Shown here: piece after piece, positions 9,659-18,292 of the stretch
Position numbering within the stretch: position 1 is the stretch's first letter
How the letters are laid out: the number at the start of each line of letters is the position of its first letter
Assembly (NCBI RefSeq): GCF_002234615.1
Contig: NZ_NMQW01000013.1
Coordinates: 124,001-188,000 of the forward strand
Direction of reading: 5' to 3'
DNA from: Paenibacillus rigui
GTDB taxonomy: Bacteria > Bacillota > Bacilli > Paenibacillales > NBRC-103111
Length of the DNA: 64,000 bases
Position numbers and translations under genes: made by a program
The notes under the pieces: model-generated
Seen by the model: the letters and a program-made list of their open reading frames with translations, nothing else
Database searches by the model: none
What the model was told of the DNA's origin: nothing

Positions 9659-10581
9659 ATGGAATACTCCTCCTTGTGCAAATCGTACGGCGTCTCTTGG
9701 TATACGTAATAATTCAACCAGTTGGAAAACAACAGGTTGGCATGGGCGCGCCATGACACCAGCGGTTCTTTGGTAGGATCATCATTCGGGTAGTAGTTTT
9801 TGGGAACGGCAATATCCAGGCCTTTGTTGATGTCGCGGTCATACTCGTATTTTAAAGTACAGGCATCATATTCAGAGTGCCCCGTTACGAAAATATGCTT
9901 GCCGTCCTTCGTTCCAACAATGTACACGCCCGCTTCCGGAGACTCCGATAAAATCTCAAGCTCGCTGATGTGCTCGATATCCTCTCTGCGCACTTCCGTA
10001 TGTCTGGATTGCGGAACAAAGAACATTTCGTCAAAGCCGCGGAGCAGCTTCACATTTTGCTTCGTGATCAAATGAGGGAATACGCCAAATACCTTTTGCT
10101 CGAGGGCATATTTCGGCACGCCGAAGTGATGGTACAGGCCGGCTTGCGCAGCCCAGCAAATATGAAGGGTGGACGTCACATTGTGATTGCTCCATTCCAT
10201 AATCTGCTTCAGTTCATCCCAGTAGTATACGTCTTCAAAATCAAGCTGTTCTACCGGCGCACCGGTAATGATCATGCCGTCAAACTTCTCCGCCCGCACA
10301 TCGTCGAACGTTTTGTAGAACTGCTCCAAATGCTCGGGCGACGTGTTTTTGGACGTATGTGTCTTCGGGTGCAGGAGTACGAATTCCACCTGTACCGGCG
10401 TATTGCCAATGAGACGCAAGATTTGCGTTTCCGTCGTTTCCTTGGTAGGCATGAGGTTCAATATGGCTATGCGGAGAGGACGAATATCTTGATGATACGC
10501 CTCGGTTTCGGACATCACGAATATATTTTCGTTCGTTAAAATTTCTTTGGCAGGTAAATGATCAGGGATTTTAATAGGCAT
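9655..10581 (-). CDS. metA: Homoserine O-acyltransferase (MetA)
   Basis: A 308-residue enzyme that activates homoserine by acetylation or succinylation, the entry step to methionine. Visible motifs are [12 protein letters not shown] near the N-terminus, the nucleophile cysteine in [21 protein letters not shown], and the C-terminal catalytic HSEYD. The start at 10581 ([11 protein letters not shown]) has AGGAG upstream; a longer frame to 10656 runs back into the riboswitch terminator and is not used. First gene of the SAM-controlled operon. Family knowledge says most bacillary MetA use acetyl-CoA. Confidence 0.93.
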   Translation of the reverse strand: MPIKIPDHLPAKEILTNENIFVMSETEAYHQDIRPLRIAILNLMPTKETTETQILRLIGNTPVQVEFVLLHPKTHTSKNTSPEHLEQFYKTFDDVRAEKFDGMIITGAPVEQLDFEDVYYWDELKQIMEWSNHNVTSTLHICWAAQAGLYHHFGVPKYALEQKVFGVFPHLITKQNVKLLRGFDEMFFVPQSRHTEVRREDIEHISELEILSESPEAGVYIVGTKDGKHIFVTGHSEYDACTLKYEYDRDINKGLDIAVPKNYYPNDDPTKEPLVSWRAHANLLFSNWLNYYVYQETPYDLHKEEYSI

Positions 10582-10630
10582 CGGACAATCACTCCTTTTT
10601 GTGTGGGTCGTTTTTTCCTGCAAAAAGGCG

Positions 10631-10832
10631 CTAAAAAGGCCTTTTCGCGCGCGCACGAGAAAGGCCTTGTCATTTCAACAAATGTCCTCTCTCATCTCTC
10701 AGAAGCTTATCGCCTCCGCAAGATTTAGCACCGTGCATTCCTCCATCCTTCACGCAGAACGTGAAAAACAAAAGTTTGTCGGTTGCCGGGTATCATCGGG
10801 CTAGTCCCTCCACCTGCTCTTGATAAGAGTTT
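10631..10832 (-). promoter_or_regulatory. SAM-I (S-box) riboswitch of metA operon
   Basis: The minus strand from 10832 reads CTTATCAAGAGCAGGTGGAG, then GGGACTAGCCCGATGATACC and CGGCAACCG: the near-invariant S-box core. The aptamer closes at about 10686 (GAGAGATGAGAGAGG). A terminator with arms AAGGCCTTTCTCG and CGAAAAGGCCTT plus a T-run follows at 10631-10668, ahead of the metA ribosome site. By analogy SAM binding causes termination and shuts off methionine synthesis. Confidence 0.96.
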
Positions 10833-10865
10833 GAATCTTTGGTTTATGAAATTGTTATATAGATT

Positions 10866-10894
10866 AATGTATACGAAAACGATTCTATCGTCAA
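10866..10894 (-). promoter_or_regulatory. Promoter of the metA operon
   Basis: TTGACG (10889-10894) and TACATT (10866-10871) on the minus strand with a 17-base spacer. Transcription would start near 10859, some 27 bases before the S-box aptamer. Confidence 0.65.
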
Positions 10895-11007
10895 GTCACA
10901 AAGCATGGCCAATTTTTGTTTTTGGGGCATGATATGGGTAAGTTATTATTACATCGCATTCGGCTGTTAACGGTACAGCTTTTTTAACCAATTTGGGCTC
11001 TTGCCCC

Positions 11008-11036
11008 TTGCTGAGTGGAAATTGAAGGGTTATACT
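11008..11036 (+). promoter_or_regulatory. Candidate promoter of the 39-aa ORF
   Basis: TTGCTG (11008-11013) and TATACT (11031-11036) lie 17 bases apart, 44 bases before the start codon of the small frame at 11081. Confidence 0.45.
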
Positions 11037-11080
11037 AGACAAGTGATTCGACAACACTTGCAAAGGGGTGCAGCAAACGA

Positions 11081-11200
11081 ATGGACGGAGACCCGAGGAG
11101 TAGCATCTACGTTCAATTACAACCGAATATTCCGTTTGGAATGCCGATGGCTAACGCCGACGCTTCGTATGCACCGGACCCTTATTATACCCCATTCTAA
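11081..11200 (+). CDS. Small hypothetical protein, 39 aa
   Basis: A 39-codon ATG frame with AAAGGGGTG ten bases upstream and a plausible sigma-A promoter before that. The peptide is poor in lysine and rich in proline, tyrosine and aspartate, ending YAPDPYYTPF, and contains FGMPMANAD in the middle. I do not recognise a family. No membrane segment or cysteine is present. Such Pro/Tyr-rich tails occur in small spore-coat or envelope proteins, but that is only an impression. It lies alone between the divergent metA promoter and corA, with no clear terminator after it. Reality as a gene is moderately supported by the promoter and ribosome site together. Confidence 0.45.
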   Translation: MDGDPRSSIYVQLQPNIPFGMPMANADASYAPDPYYTPF

Positions 11201-11346
11201 TCATTTGATTTGATGAGTGAATCCATTTCAATGTACAAGGATTCTCTTTTCATGATCTTACCCTATAGGGTGCCGTCCTGCTGCGAACCGCGACGCTTTT
11301 TCCGTCTGTATTCCTCACGATGCAATTATGTGAAGGGGTGGAGCAG

Positions 11347-12282
11347 ATGAAAGCACGCTTGGTGCAGGACGGCATTTTTACTTTAGTAGAGGATATTACA
11401 CAAACAATGGATCCACCGGCTCAAGGCTTTTATTGGATAGATGCCGACGTGGAGGATCTGGTCATCCTACAGCCCTTATTTCATCTTCATGAACTAGCCG
11501 TTGAGGATTGCTTGACCGAAGAAGAGCAGCGTCCGAAAATTGAGCTTTATGATTCGAACTATTTTATCGTAGTTAACAGCATCCGATTCGACGATGAAGA
11601 AATTTTTCTGCGGGCGCTGAACATTTTTCTCGGCAGACATTATATCATTACGGTGACCCGGCAAAAGATCAACGAGCTGAGAGCTCTGAAGCCGATCCTG
11701 TGGGAAGAGGAAGTTACGACTTCCGACCGCTTCCTGTATCACTTGATTGACTTGGTCGTCGATAATTACACGAATGTTGGCGACCGGATCGAAGCCAAAA
11801 TCGAGAAGCTTGAGGAAGATATCCTCATGCATACGAAAAAAACGCATTTGAATGAAATCATCGGACTGCGAAGCGAAATATTATGGCTCAAAAAGGTACT
11901 TGTTCCGCAAAAAGAAGTGATTGCCACGCTGCATAAAAAGGAGCTGCGGCTTATCAGCGAGCAGCTAAAAAAATATTTCGGCGACATCTATGAGAATGCC
12001 GTGAAAATTTCGGAAACGTTCGATACGTTCCGCGATTTGATGGGCAACTTACGAGAGGCTTACCAATCCAGCGTCGCCAACCGGGCGAATGAAATCATGC
12101 GCGTGTTCACCGCGTTAACGACAATCTTCATGCCGCTGACGTTCATTACCGGTATCTACGGAATGAACTTCGAGAATATCCCAGGGATGCACTGGGAATA
12201 CGGCGACATTACCGTGCTGCTGTTTATGCTCGTTGTCGGTCTGTCGATGTTTTTCTTGTTCCGTAAAAAGGATTGGCTATGA
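11347..12282 (+). CDS. corA: CorA-family magnesium/divalent cation channel
   Basis: A 311-residue CorA channel. The cytoplasmic funnel and long coiled helices fill residues 1-250. Two C-terminal membrane segments follow, the first ending in the signature YGMN (GMN at 272-274) and the second at about 290-306, with a basic end KKDWL. CorA pentamers carry Mg2+ (some homologues Co2+ or Ni2+) across the membrane. The start at 11347 is preceded by AAGGGGTGGAG; an upstream in-frame ATG at 11320 overlaps that site. Single gene with a strong terminator. Confidence 0.93.
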   Translation: MKARLVQDGIFTLVEDITQTMDPPAQGFYWIDADVEDLVILQPLFHLHELAVEDCLTEEEQRPKIELYDSNYFIVVNSIRFDDEEIFLRALNIFLGRHYIITVTRQKINELRALKPILWEEEVTTSDRFLYHLIDLVVDNYTNVGDRIEAKIEKLEEDILMHTKKTHLNEIIGLRSEILWLKKVLVPQKEVIATLHKKELRLISEQLKKYFGDIYENAVKISETFDTFRDLMGNLREAYQSSVANRANEIMRVFTALTTIFMPLTFITGIYGMNFENIPGMHWEYGDITVLLFMLVVGLSMFFLFRKKDWL

Positions 12283-12298
12283 GAAATCATACTTTTAA

Positions 12299-12350
12299 TG
12301 ACAAAGGCCCTGTTTCACATTCGTTCAAGAATGTGTGCAGGGTCTTTGTA
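12299..12350. terminator. Terminator after corA
   Basis: Long hairpin with arms ACAAAGGCCCTG and CAGGGTCTTTGT plus an inner pairing ACATTC/GAATGT, between convergent corA and the HRDC gene. Confidence 0.8.
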
Positions 12351-12400
12351 TGATATGAACACCGGACTCGAACGGCTATGATTCAATCGGTCGAATGGCC

Positions 12401-13417
12401 TTAGACCGCTTCCGCTCTGCTTATACCTTGGGCACGGCGGAATTTCATTCTCAGCAACCGAAGCCATTCATAGATCCGGTCTCGGGTCTCGTAATCCATT
12501 TCTTCCTGATCCTTATAGAGCGTCTGCAATATCGGTTTCAAGTAACGGTCGCCCTGCAGCTCGAACGCAGCCCAAGCAATCTCCTGCTCCTCGGTCGGAA
12601 CATCCTGCAGCAGCGTCACAATATAAGGCTCCAGGTCGTAGCCCTCTCTGTCCAGCTCCTCCATGAGGAGCATGAGCTCTCTTCGCTGCAGCTGTGTCTG
12701 CTCTCGAAGATCCTCCAGGCCGTCGCCGCGGGTAATGGCCTCCAGCAGCTTACGCTTCTGCTCCTGCTTGCTCTGCTCCACCTGACGTTTACGTTCCTTC
12801 TCATGCTGGAGCCAGGCATTAAACTGTACCGGATTGATTTCTGCTTCTACCCAATGAAGCGGAAACGGCTGGGACTGCGTATACATTTGAGTAAAGCCGA
12901 TCAGTTCCTCTCCGTACAGCGTCGCTTTGTTGGCTCCGAGTCCCGGCAGCTGCCTCAGCTCATCGACCGTTTGGGGCAAGAAGGTGCAGATCAGGCGAAG
13001 CAGGCGATTCGTCGCCACCAAATAGGGCGCCCTGCCCTCCTTATTTGCTTGCTTCAGCCTCCACTGACGCAGCTCCTCATACAACGCTTCGTTCGAATGA
13101 AACTCACTGTAGTAGTGCAGCAGCTGCACTTGGGCTGAACGGCTGTCGAGAGAGGCGAGCTCAGGAAGCATCACCACATCCAGCATCGGTTGAAAGCCCC
13201 CGCTTTGCTTGGACATCATCTGCTCACGGAATACCGTCATCATCTCTTCCCAGCCTGTCCCCTCGTACCAATCCTCATGATGGAGCGTTCCGTCTTCCTT
13301 CGTCTCTTGCCAAGCGACAAACCAGCGTCCCTGATCCTCTCCGATAGAAACCTGTGCACTGCGAACCCGATCTTCCCCCACCTTTTTCTCCAAACTGTTC
13401 AGAAACAACATTTGCAT
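12401..13417 (-). CDS. HRDC-domain protein
   Basis: A 338-residue soluble protein. An HRDC domain (helicase and RNaseD C-terminal type, a nucleic-acid-binding helical bundle) spans about residues 110-178, with the core LRQLPGLGANKATLYGEEL. The N-terminal 100 residues are a mixed alpha/beta segment with many tryptophans. The C-terminal part is Glu/Gln/Lys-rich and helical, probably coiled coil (about 205-245). No helicase or nuclease motifs are present, so it is a stand-alone HRDC protein of unknown function, perhaps an accessory nucleic-acid binder. AGGAGGGATG precedes the start at 13417. An unusual nested inverted repeat lies just upstream. Confidence 0.8.
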   Translation of the reverse strand: MQMLFLNSLEKKVGEDRVRSAQVSIGEDQGRWFVAWQETKEDGTLHHEDWYEGTGWEEMMTVFREQMMSKQSGGFQPMLDVVMLPELASLDSRSAQVQLLHYYSEFHSNEALYEELRQWRLKQANKEGRAPYLVATNRLLRLICTFLPQTVDELRQLPGLGANKATLYGEELIGFTQMYTQSQPFPLHWVEAEINPVQFNAWLQHEKERKRQVEQSKQEQKRKLLEAITRGDGLEDLREQTQLQRRELMLLMEELDREGYDLEPYIVTLLQDVPTEEQEIAWAAFELQGDRYLKPILQTLYKDQEEMDYETRDRIYEWLRLLRMKFRRAQGISRAEAV

Positions 13418-13436
13418 GCTAGCATCCCTCCTGGGC

Positions 13437-13520
13437 GGAATATTTTCAAACCGAACGCAAAAAAGCACATCTCCTACACGTGGTAAGAGAGGTGCTTCCT
13501 CTGCGGTTTGAAATTATTCC
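13437..13520. repeat. Nested inverted repeat ahead of the HRDC gene
   Basis: The outer arms GGAATATTTTCAAACCG (13437-13453) and CGGTTTGAAATTATTCC (13504-13520) are near-perfect inverted copies. Inside them a second hairpin, AGCACATCTCCTAC against GTAAGAGAGGTGCT, is followed on the minus strand by six T. The block sits in the 5' region of the HRDC gene. It could be a leader with an attenuator-like hairpin or a small mobile repeat. Confidence 0.6.
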
Positions 13521-13695
13521 CATTTTATCATAGGGCCTGGGTAAATGCAATCCATGATCTTTAAAGTTAATCCAGACCGAATGCATGTGCGCGAAAGTCG
13601 AGTCACCCGGGTGCCTTAGGATAAATTGAGCGAACCAGGGAAAAATAGACTGACCGGAAAGCCAACCCAAATTACGAAAAGAGGTGCGTGTCAGG

Positions 13696-13977
13696 ATGTG
13701 CCCAGACCCGAATCAGGATGGATTTATTGAAGAGGACCGTCATAAATATACGGATTTTAAATCGGTGGAATCGCAGCGCAACGATCTTATTGCCGAAGAA
13801 TTCCCTGAAGGCCCCTATGGAGCTAGCAAAATGACAGAATCGCTCGGTAAAAGCACGCCTTGGCGTGAATCCCAGCGGCCTCCCAACCGCTTCGCTTATG
13901 AAAATCGCGAGCTGCATGAAGGGTTATACCGTGATTATCCCGGAGAAGACGATAAAATCGTCGATCGGGACGAGTAG
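13696..13977 (+). CDS. Conserved-looking hypothetical protein, 93 aa
   Basis: A small, highly charged soluble protein (many Asp, Glu, Arg, Lys) beginning MCPDPNQDGFIEEDRHKY and ending DDKIVDRDE. The ATG at 13696 has AGAGGTG nine bases upstream; a GTG at 13684 would place its own start inside that site. No membrane segment, signal or catalytic motif is seen. I do not recognise a named family. Base composition and a proper ribosome site argue for a real gene. It ends 63 bases from the convergent ilvD, with a hairpin between. Confidence 0.65.
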   Translation: MCPDPNQDGFIEEDRHKYTDFKSVESQRNDLIAEEFPEGPYGASKMTESLGKSTPWRESQRPPNRFAYENRELHEGLYRDYPGEDDKIVDRDE

Positions 13978-13980
13978 GCA

Positions 13981-14018
13981 AAAAACGGCAGGAGGACACA
14001 AGCTCCTCGCTGCCGTTC
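13981..14018 (-). terminator. ilvD terminator
   Basis: ACGGCAG/CTGCCGT hairpin with inner GAGG/CTCC pairing; on the minus strand it is followed by six T. It sits 20 bases after the ilvD stop. Confidence 0.8.
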
Positions 14019-14039
14019 TATTTTCCAGCTTTTGAAAAA

Positions 14040-15725
14040 TTACACCTTCATAACGCCGCCAGTGCTCGCATTGGTGACCAGCTTGGAGTAACGCGCCAGG
14101 TAGCCTGTCGTTACCTTCGGCTCGAAGCCTTTCCAATTTGCTCTGCGTTTCTCGAATTCTTCATCCGAGATTTGCAAGTTGATTGTACGGTTCTCCAAAT
14201 CCAGCTCGATGATGTCGCCGTTCTCGACGAAAGCAATCGGACCGCCTTCAGCGGCTTCCGGAGAGATGTGACCGATGGAAATACCGCGGGAAGCACCAGA
14301 GAAACGTCCGTCGGTAATCAAGCCGACTTTAGCACCCAGACCCATCCCAACGATTTGCGATGTAGGGGCCAGCATCTCAGGCATACCGGGTCCACCCTTC
14401 GGACCTTCGTAGCGGATAACGACAACGTGACCTTCTTTAACGTGTCCGTTCGCAATACCGTACAAAGCGTCTTCCTGGGAATCAAAGCAGATAGCAGGCC
14501 CTTTGTGATAGCCGCCGACGGATTTGTCTACCGCTCCGACTTTGATAATGGAGCCTCTAGGCGCCAGGTTACCGAACAATACAGCCAGACCGCCGCGCTC
14601 GGAGTGTGGGTTATCCAACGGATGGATAACATCCTTATCCAGAATTTCGCAGCCTGCAACATTCTCGCGAAGCGTTTTGCCTGTTACAGTAATGCAATCG
14701 CCGTTCAACGCGCCCGGCTTTTTCAGCAGCTCGTTGATGATTGCGCTCACGCCGCCTGCATTGTGTACATCTTCGATGTGGTAATCGGATGCAGGTGCAA
14801 TTTTGGCCAAATGTGGCACGCGGTTCGCGATTTCGTTGATGCGCTCGATCGGGTATTCGAAGCCCGCTTCGTGTGCCAACGCCAACGTATGAAGAACCGT
14901 ATTCGTGGAGCCGCCCATCGCCATATCCAAAGCAAACGCGTTATCGATCGCTTCCATCGTAACGATATCGCGAGGCTTGATGTCCAGCTTGATCAGTTCC
15001 ATCAACTGCTTCGCGGAACGCTTCACGAATTCTTTGCGGTCTTCGGAGATCGCAAGGATTGTGCCGTTACCAGGCAGTGCAAGACCAAGGCCTTCTGCCA
15101 GGCAGTTCATGGAGTTCGCCGTGAACATACCGGAACAGGAGCCGCAAGTCGGGCAACCGTATTGCTCCAGCTCAAGCAAGCTTTTCTCGTCGATTTTGCC
15201 GACTTGGAAGGCACCTACGCCTTCAAAAACGGAAGTCAGGGAAATCGCACGGCCGTCGCTCGTTCTGCCGGCTTTCATCGGGCCGCCGCTGACGAACATC
15301 GTCGGGATGTTCACGCGAAGCGCGCCCATCATCATCCCTGGGGTGATTTTGTCACAGTTCGGGATACAAACCATACCGTCAAACCAGTGAGCGGAAACAA
15401 CCGTCTCCAAAGAGTCTGCGATAATCTCACGGCTTGGGAGGGAGTAGCGCATACCGATGTGGCCCATCGCGATCCCGTCGTCTACACCGATCGTGTTGAA
15501 CTCGAATGGAACGCCGCCCGCTTCGCGGATCGCTTCTTTTACAATTTTACCGAATTCCTGCAAATGGACATGGCCCGGAACAATATCAATGTAAGAGTTA
15601 CATACCGCAATAAACGGTTTATCGAAATCTTCTTCTTTAACGCCGGCTGCACGCAGCAAGCTGCGGTGAGGAGCACGGTCGAAACCTTTTTTAATCATGT
15701 CACTTCTCATTTTTGGCTTGGACAT
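14040..15725 (-). CDS. ilvD: Dihydroxy-acid dehydratase
   Basis: A 561-residue Fe-S dehydratase of the IlvD/Edd family, normal in length. It converts 2,3-dihydroxy-isovalerate and the methylvalerate analogue to the 2-oxo acids for valine, isoleucine and leucine. Cluster cysteines are visible in [18 protein letters not shown] and [11 protein letters not shown]; the C-terminal part has [10 protein letters not shown]. The start at 15725 follows GGGAGG. No other ilv or leu gene adjoins it and no T-box is visible in its short leader. Confidence 0.97.
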   Translation of the reverse strand: MSKPKMRSDMIKKGFDRAPHRSLLRAAGVKEEDFDKPFIAVCNSYIDIVPGHVHLQEFGKIVKEAIREAGGVPFEFNTIGVDDGIAMGHIGMRYSLPSREIIADSLETVVSAHWFDGMVCIPNCDKITPGMMMGALRVNIPTMFVSGGPMKAGRTSDGRAISLTSVFEGVGAFQVGKIDEKSLLELEQYGCPTCGSCSGMFTANSMNCLAEGLGLALPGNGTILAISEDRKEFVKRSAKQLMELIKLDIKPRDIVTMEAIDNAFALDMAMGGSTNTVLHTLALAHEAGFEYPIERINEIANRVPHLAKIAPASDYHIEDVHNAGGVSAIINELLKKPGALNGDCITVTGKTLRENVAGCEILDKDVIHPLDNPHSERGGLAVLFGNLAPRGSIIKVGAVDKSVGGYHKGPAICFDSQEDALYGIANGHVKEGHVVVIRYEGPKGGPGMPEMLAPTSQIVGMGLGAKVGLITDGRFSGASRGISIGHISPEAAEGGPIAFVENGDIIELDLENRTINLQISDEEFEKRRANWKGFEPKVTTGYLARYSKLVTNASTGGVMKV

Positions 15726-15924
15726 TAGACGTAAGGCCTCCCAGTATGGTGTAATTAAGATATTCCCTTAACGTGGTTCTATCATTCTATAAATTCTATC
15801 ATGTTTGCACAGAAATGAAAATGTTCAGACACGAAATAATGATGGAAGCCTTTTGCCCGCATGCACGTATTCATGTATAATCAAACTACGACAGCAGCAT
15901 TAATAGAACGGAGTGTGGGCGAAC

Positions 15925-16218
15925 ATGTCTGAACTGGATTATTTATACGACTCGACCGAGGATACGACGACCCGGTTTGTCTGTTTTGTGGGCGAATCGA
16001 TGCGCCGCTTTGACTTGGCGATTACGAACACGAACCGTTTCTACGGTAAAAAAATGGTCACCGACCTGCAGTCCGGCCGTACTGCCGTTATCGGGCCCGA
16101 TGACTTGCAGGAGGAAGGCTACATCGAGCACGTCTACAAAGTAACCGAAGAAGAAGCGATAGAGCTGACGCACTTCTTGGAGCAGATCGTCGGCACGATT
16201 CATTTCACCGATATTTAA
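15925..16218 (+). CDS. DUF3055-type small protein
   Basis: A 97-residue soluble protein. The opening MSELDYLYDSTEDTTTRF and the central NTNRFYGKK and GRTAVIGPDDL match what I recall of the DUF3055 family of Bacilli, whose function is unknown. The ATG at 15925 is preceded by GGAGTG; a GTG four codons earlier is less well placed. It is divergent from ilvD and has a strong terminator at 16239-16283, so it is monocistronic. Confidence 0.8.
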   Translation: MSELDYLYDSTEDTTTRFVCFVGESMRRFDLAITNTNRFYGKKMVTDLQSGRTAVIGPDDLQEEGYIEHVYKVTEEEAIELTHFLEQIVGTIHFTDI

Positions 16219-16238
16219 GCGACAGCCCGGAACAGGAA

Positions 16239-16283
16239 AGACCGAATCAAACGCCTTGAAACGGCGGAGGATTCGGTCTTTTT
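16239..16283 (+). terminator. Terminator of the DUF3055 gene
   Basis: AGACCGAAT and ATTCGGTCT arms with an inner CGCC/GGCG pairing, followed by TTTTT on the plus strand. Confidence 0.88.
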
Positions 16284-16383
16284 GCTTCAATCAGCATTAT
16301 TTTGAACACTGGGGGGTGCCACACTTTTGTAATCGACAGTTTATTCCCAGTGTATAGCAAAGCGCTATTTTAGGCCGCAATTG

Positions 16384-17133
16384 TTACACCAGCGTCGAAC
16401 CGCCGTCTACGACTACGATCTGTCCTGTGGAATATTTTTCGCGAATGAAGTACAGATACGCCTCGGCTGCGTCTTCCGGTTCTCCCACCCGGCCAACAGG
16501 GAGGTTTTTTCCGACGTTCTCATACATCGCGTTCCTGTCTTGTTCGGGAATGCCGTCCCACAGTTCCGTACGCATGAGTCCGAGACAAACGGCATTGACG
16601 CGCAGCGGGCCAAGCTCAACGGCCAGCGCCCTGGTCAGTGCCTCAATAGCGCCGCATATGCTGGCTGCGACCGTCAAGCCTTTTTGCGGCCTGGCTCCGG
16701 CGGCGCCGGAAGTCAACGTGATGGAACCGCCCTGTCTCATGTTCCTGCTGCCGTACTTAGCGGCCATGAACGCCCCCCAGTACCGCAGGTTGAAAGACCG
16801 GCGCGCCGCGTCTACATCCATTGCGCTGAGGCTTTCGACTTGCAAGGACTCGCCGGCGGTGAAAACCAAGTGGTCAAATTCGCCGATTTGGTCGAATAAT
16901 TCGCGAATCTCATCCTCATTCGTGAGATCGGCCGAATATCCTTCCGCGCCGTGGGGAAGACGCGATATGGCCGCGTCAACTCTCTCTTTTCGGCTGGATA
17001 CTACGACTACGGACGCCCCTTCCCGCGCTGCAGCTTCGGCTGTTGCGAATCCGACTCCGGACGTTCCTCCAAGGAGGATAATACGCTTGCCTTTCAATGT
17101 TCTACTGCATTCGTTTTGGTCTGGTTTTATCAT
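16384..17133 (-). CDS. SDR-fold protein lacking the catalytic Tyr/Lys
   Basis: A 249-residue classical short-chain dehydrogenase/reductase. The NAD(P) loop GGTSGVG is at 22-28, and VNAVCLGLMRTELW and VVDGGS near the end are typical of the fold. However, the catalytic YxxxK is absent: with the usual 13-residue spacing from S142, position 155 is valine and 159 isoleucine (TVAASICGAIEAL). Such variants may still bind a dinucleotide but should not perform standard SDR chemistry. It is transcribed divergently from an MmyB-type regulator, a pairing known from several bacteria, and is probably its target. Confidence 0.85.
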   Translation of the reverse strand: MIKPDQNECSRTLKGKRIILLGGTSGVGFATAEAAAREGASVVVVSSRKERVDAAISRLPHGAEGYSADLTNEDEIRELFDQIGEFDHLVFTAGESLQVESLSAMDVDAARRSFNLRYWGAFMAAKYGSRNMRQGGSITLTSGAAGARPQKGLTVAASICGAIEALTRALAVELGPLRVNAVCLGLMRTELWDGIPEQDRNAMYENVGKNLPVGRVGEPEDAAEAYLYFIREKYSTGQIVVVDGGSTLV

Positions 17134-17249
17134 ACAATCTCCCTCTTTATGCGTTATGTTTTTAGGCTTCAGGCTTCAGCTCCGTTCCTCCTTCACTACG
17201 GGCGACAAGTCAATTATAATTTGAGTTGTAACTGACAAACAGGTCTTCA

Positions 17250-17280
17250 TTTATAGTATTATTCGGGATACTGCTATAAA
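17250..17280. promoter_or_regulatory. Candidate operator between SDR gene and regulator
   Basis: An imperfect palindrome with outer arms TTTATAG (17250-17256) and CTATAAA (17274-17280) and inner TAT/ATA, 29 bases before the regulator start. Position suggests autoregulation of the divergent pair; this is inference from symmetry only. Confidence 0.4.
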
Positions 17281-17309
17281 TTCTATTACGATGGGAGACT
17301 ATCATCATT

Positions 17310-18134
17310 ATGAATAATGAAAGAAGACGCAAAGAACTGGCCAATTTCCTCCGTACCCGCCGCGAACGTTTATCTCCGCATGAGGCGGGACTGCAGGCTG
17401 GAGCCTCGCGCCGCCGTACGCCTGGCTTAAGGCGGGAGGAAGTGGCAAGCTTATCGGGCATTTCCTTGCCCTGGTACACCGCGCTCGAGCAGGGGAGGGA
17501 TATCCAAGTGTCGGAGCAAGTGCTGGAGAGTCTGGTCCGGGCACTCCGGCTCAGCAACGACGAACGCAACCATCTTTTTGCTCTGGCGAACCCTTCTCTG
17601 CCTCCGAATGCAGCGGCTGACGAATCCGTTCCTCCGGCTCTTCAGCAGATTCTCGACAGGTTGGGAACCTACCCGGCCTATGTGATCGACAAACGCTGGA
17701 ACGTTTCTGCATGGAACCAAATGGCAAGCAATTTATGCGGAGACTTTCATCAATTGAAGGAAATCGAGAGAAATATGCTTTGGCGCGTCTTCGTGCTGGA
17801 GAAAAATAAAGCTCGCATCGCCAACTGGGAAGATGTCGCAACCTTACTGCTGGCCCATTTCAGAAGCCGTTATGTCTTGCACATGAACGATCCGTGGTAT
17901 CAGGAATTAGTTAGTAAGCTATGCGAGAGCAGCCAAGAATTCAGGGAGTGGTGGGGACGGCATGACGTTTCCGGGAATTCGGAAGGGGAACAAGTGATGC
18001 TTCATCCCGAAGCAGGCCGGCTGACATTTCGCTACAATACTTTTGCTGTCTCTGAAAGCGGCGACTTCGTGATGAGGGTATACACGCCAATCGAAAATAC
18101 GGGAACTAACGAACAATTAGAAGGTTTATTGTAA
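17310..18134 (+). CDS. XRE/MmyB-type transcriptional regulator
   Basis: A 274-residue regulator. An N-terminal XRE helix-turn-helix (about residues 8-85) contains RRTPGLRREEVASLSGIS and WYTALEQGR, the hallmark of the MmyB group. The C-terminal two thirds form the MmyB-like ligand-binding domain, recognisable by YVIDKRWNVSAWN and RSRYVLHMNDPWY. This domain has been found to bind fatty-acid-like ligands in a homologue. The divergent SDR gene is the likely target. Confidence 0.92.
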   Translation: MNNERRRKELANFLRTRRERLSPHEAGLQAGASRRRTPGLRREEVASLSGISLPWYTALEQGRDIQVSEQVLESLVRALRLSNDERNHLFALANPSLPPNAAADESVPPALQQILDRLGTYPAYVIDKRWNVSAWNQMASNLCGDFHQLKEIERNMLWRVFVLEKNKARIANWEDVATLLLAHFRSRYVLHMNDPWYQELVSKLCESSQEFREWWGRHDVSGNSEGEQVMLHPEAGRLTFRYNTFAVSESGDFVMRVYTPIENTGTNEQLEGLL

Positions 18135-18138
18135 AATG

Positions 18139-18168
18139 AGGGGCTTTCCCGCCAAAAGGAAAGCCCCT
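18139..18168. terminator. Hairpin after the MmyB regulator
   Basis: Perfect 11-base arms AGGGGCTTTCC and GGAAAGCCCCT, four bases after the stop codon. No T-run follows, so it may act as a weak terminator or mRNA 3' stabiliser. Confidence 0.55.
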
Positions 18169-18193
18169 ACCGTGAAAAGTTTAGACTCCACAC

Positions 18194-18254
18194 CATGGTT
18201 ACCAAAAAAGCTTATCCAACTTTTAAACTTGGATAAGCTTTTTTGGTAACCATG
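18194..18254. repeat. Perfect 26-bp inverted repeat
   Basis: Positions 18194-18219 and 18229-18254 are exact reverse complements, beginning CATGGTTACC and ending GGTAACCATG, around a 9-base centre. The arms contain AAAAAAGCTT and its complement. It lies between the convergent regulator and cupin genes. A T6 tract lies inside the right arm, so in either direction it would form an extremely stable hairpin. Confidence 0.95.
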
Positions 18255-18292
18255 CGACAAGGTCTTTTGAAAGGATATCCAGGTACTTCTGT

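Noticed and set aside
12395-13138. A 247-codon plus-strand frame opposite the HRDC gene
   Set aside because: Leu/Gln-rich antisense shadow with no ribosome site or family likeness.
14172-15728. A 518-codon open frame on the plus strand opposite ilvD
   Set aside because: It mirrors the ilvD gene exactly and has the His/Arg/Phe-rich look of antisense translation; ilvD is certain.
15726-15924. T-box or leucine attenuator before ilvD
   Set aside because: The leader is too short and lacks a T-box core or a run of branched-chain codons.
18194-18254. Insertion-sequence end
   Set aside because: No transposase or target duplication was seen around the palindrome; kept only as an inverted repeat.
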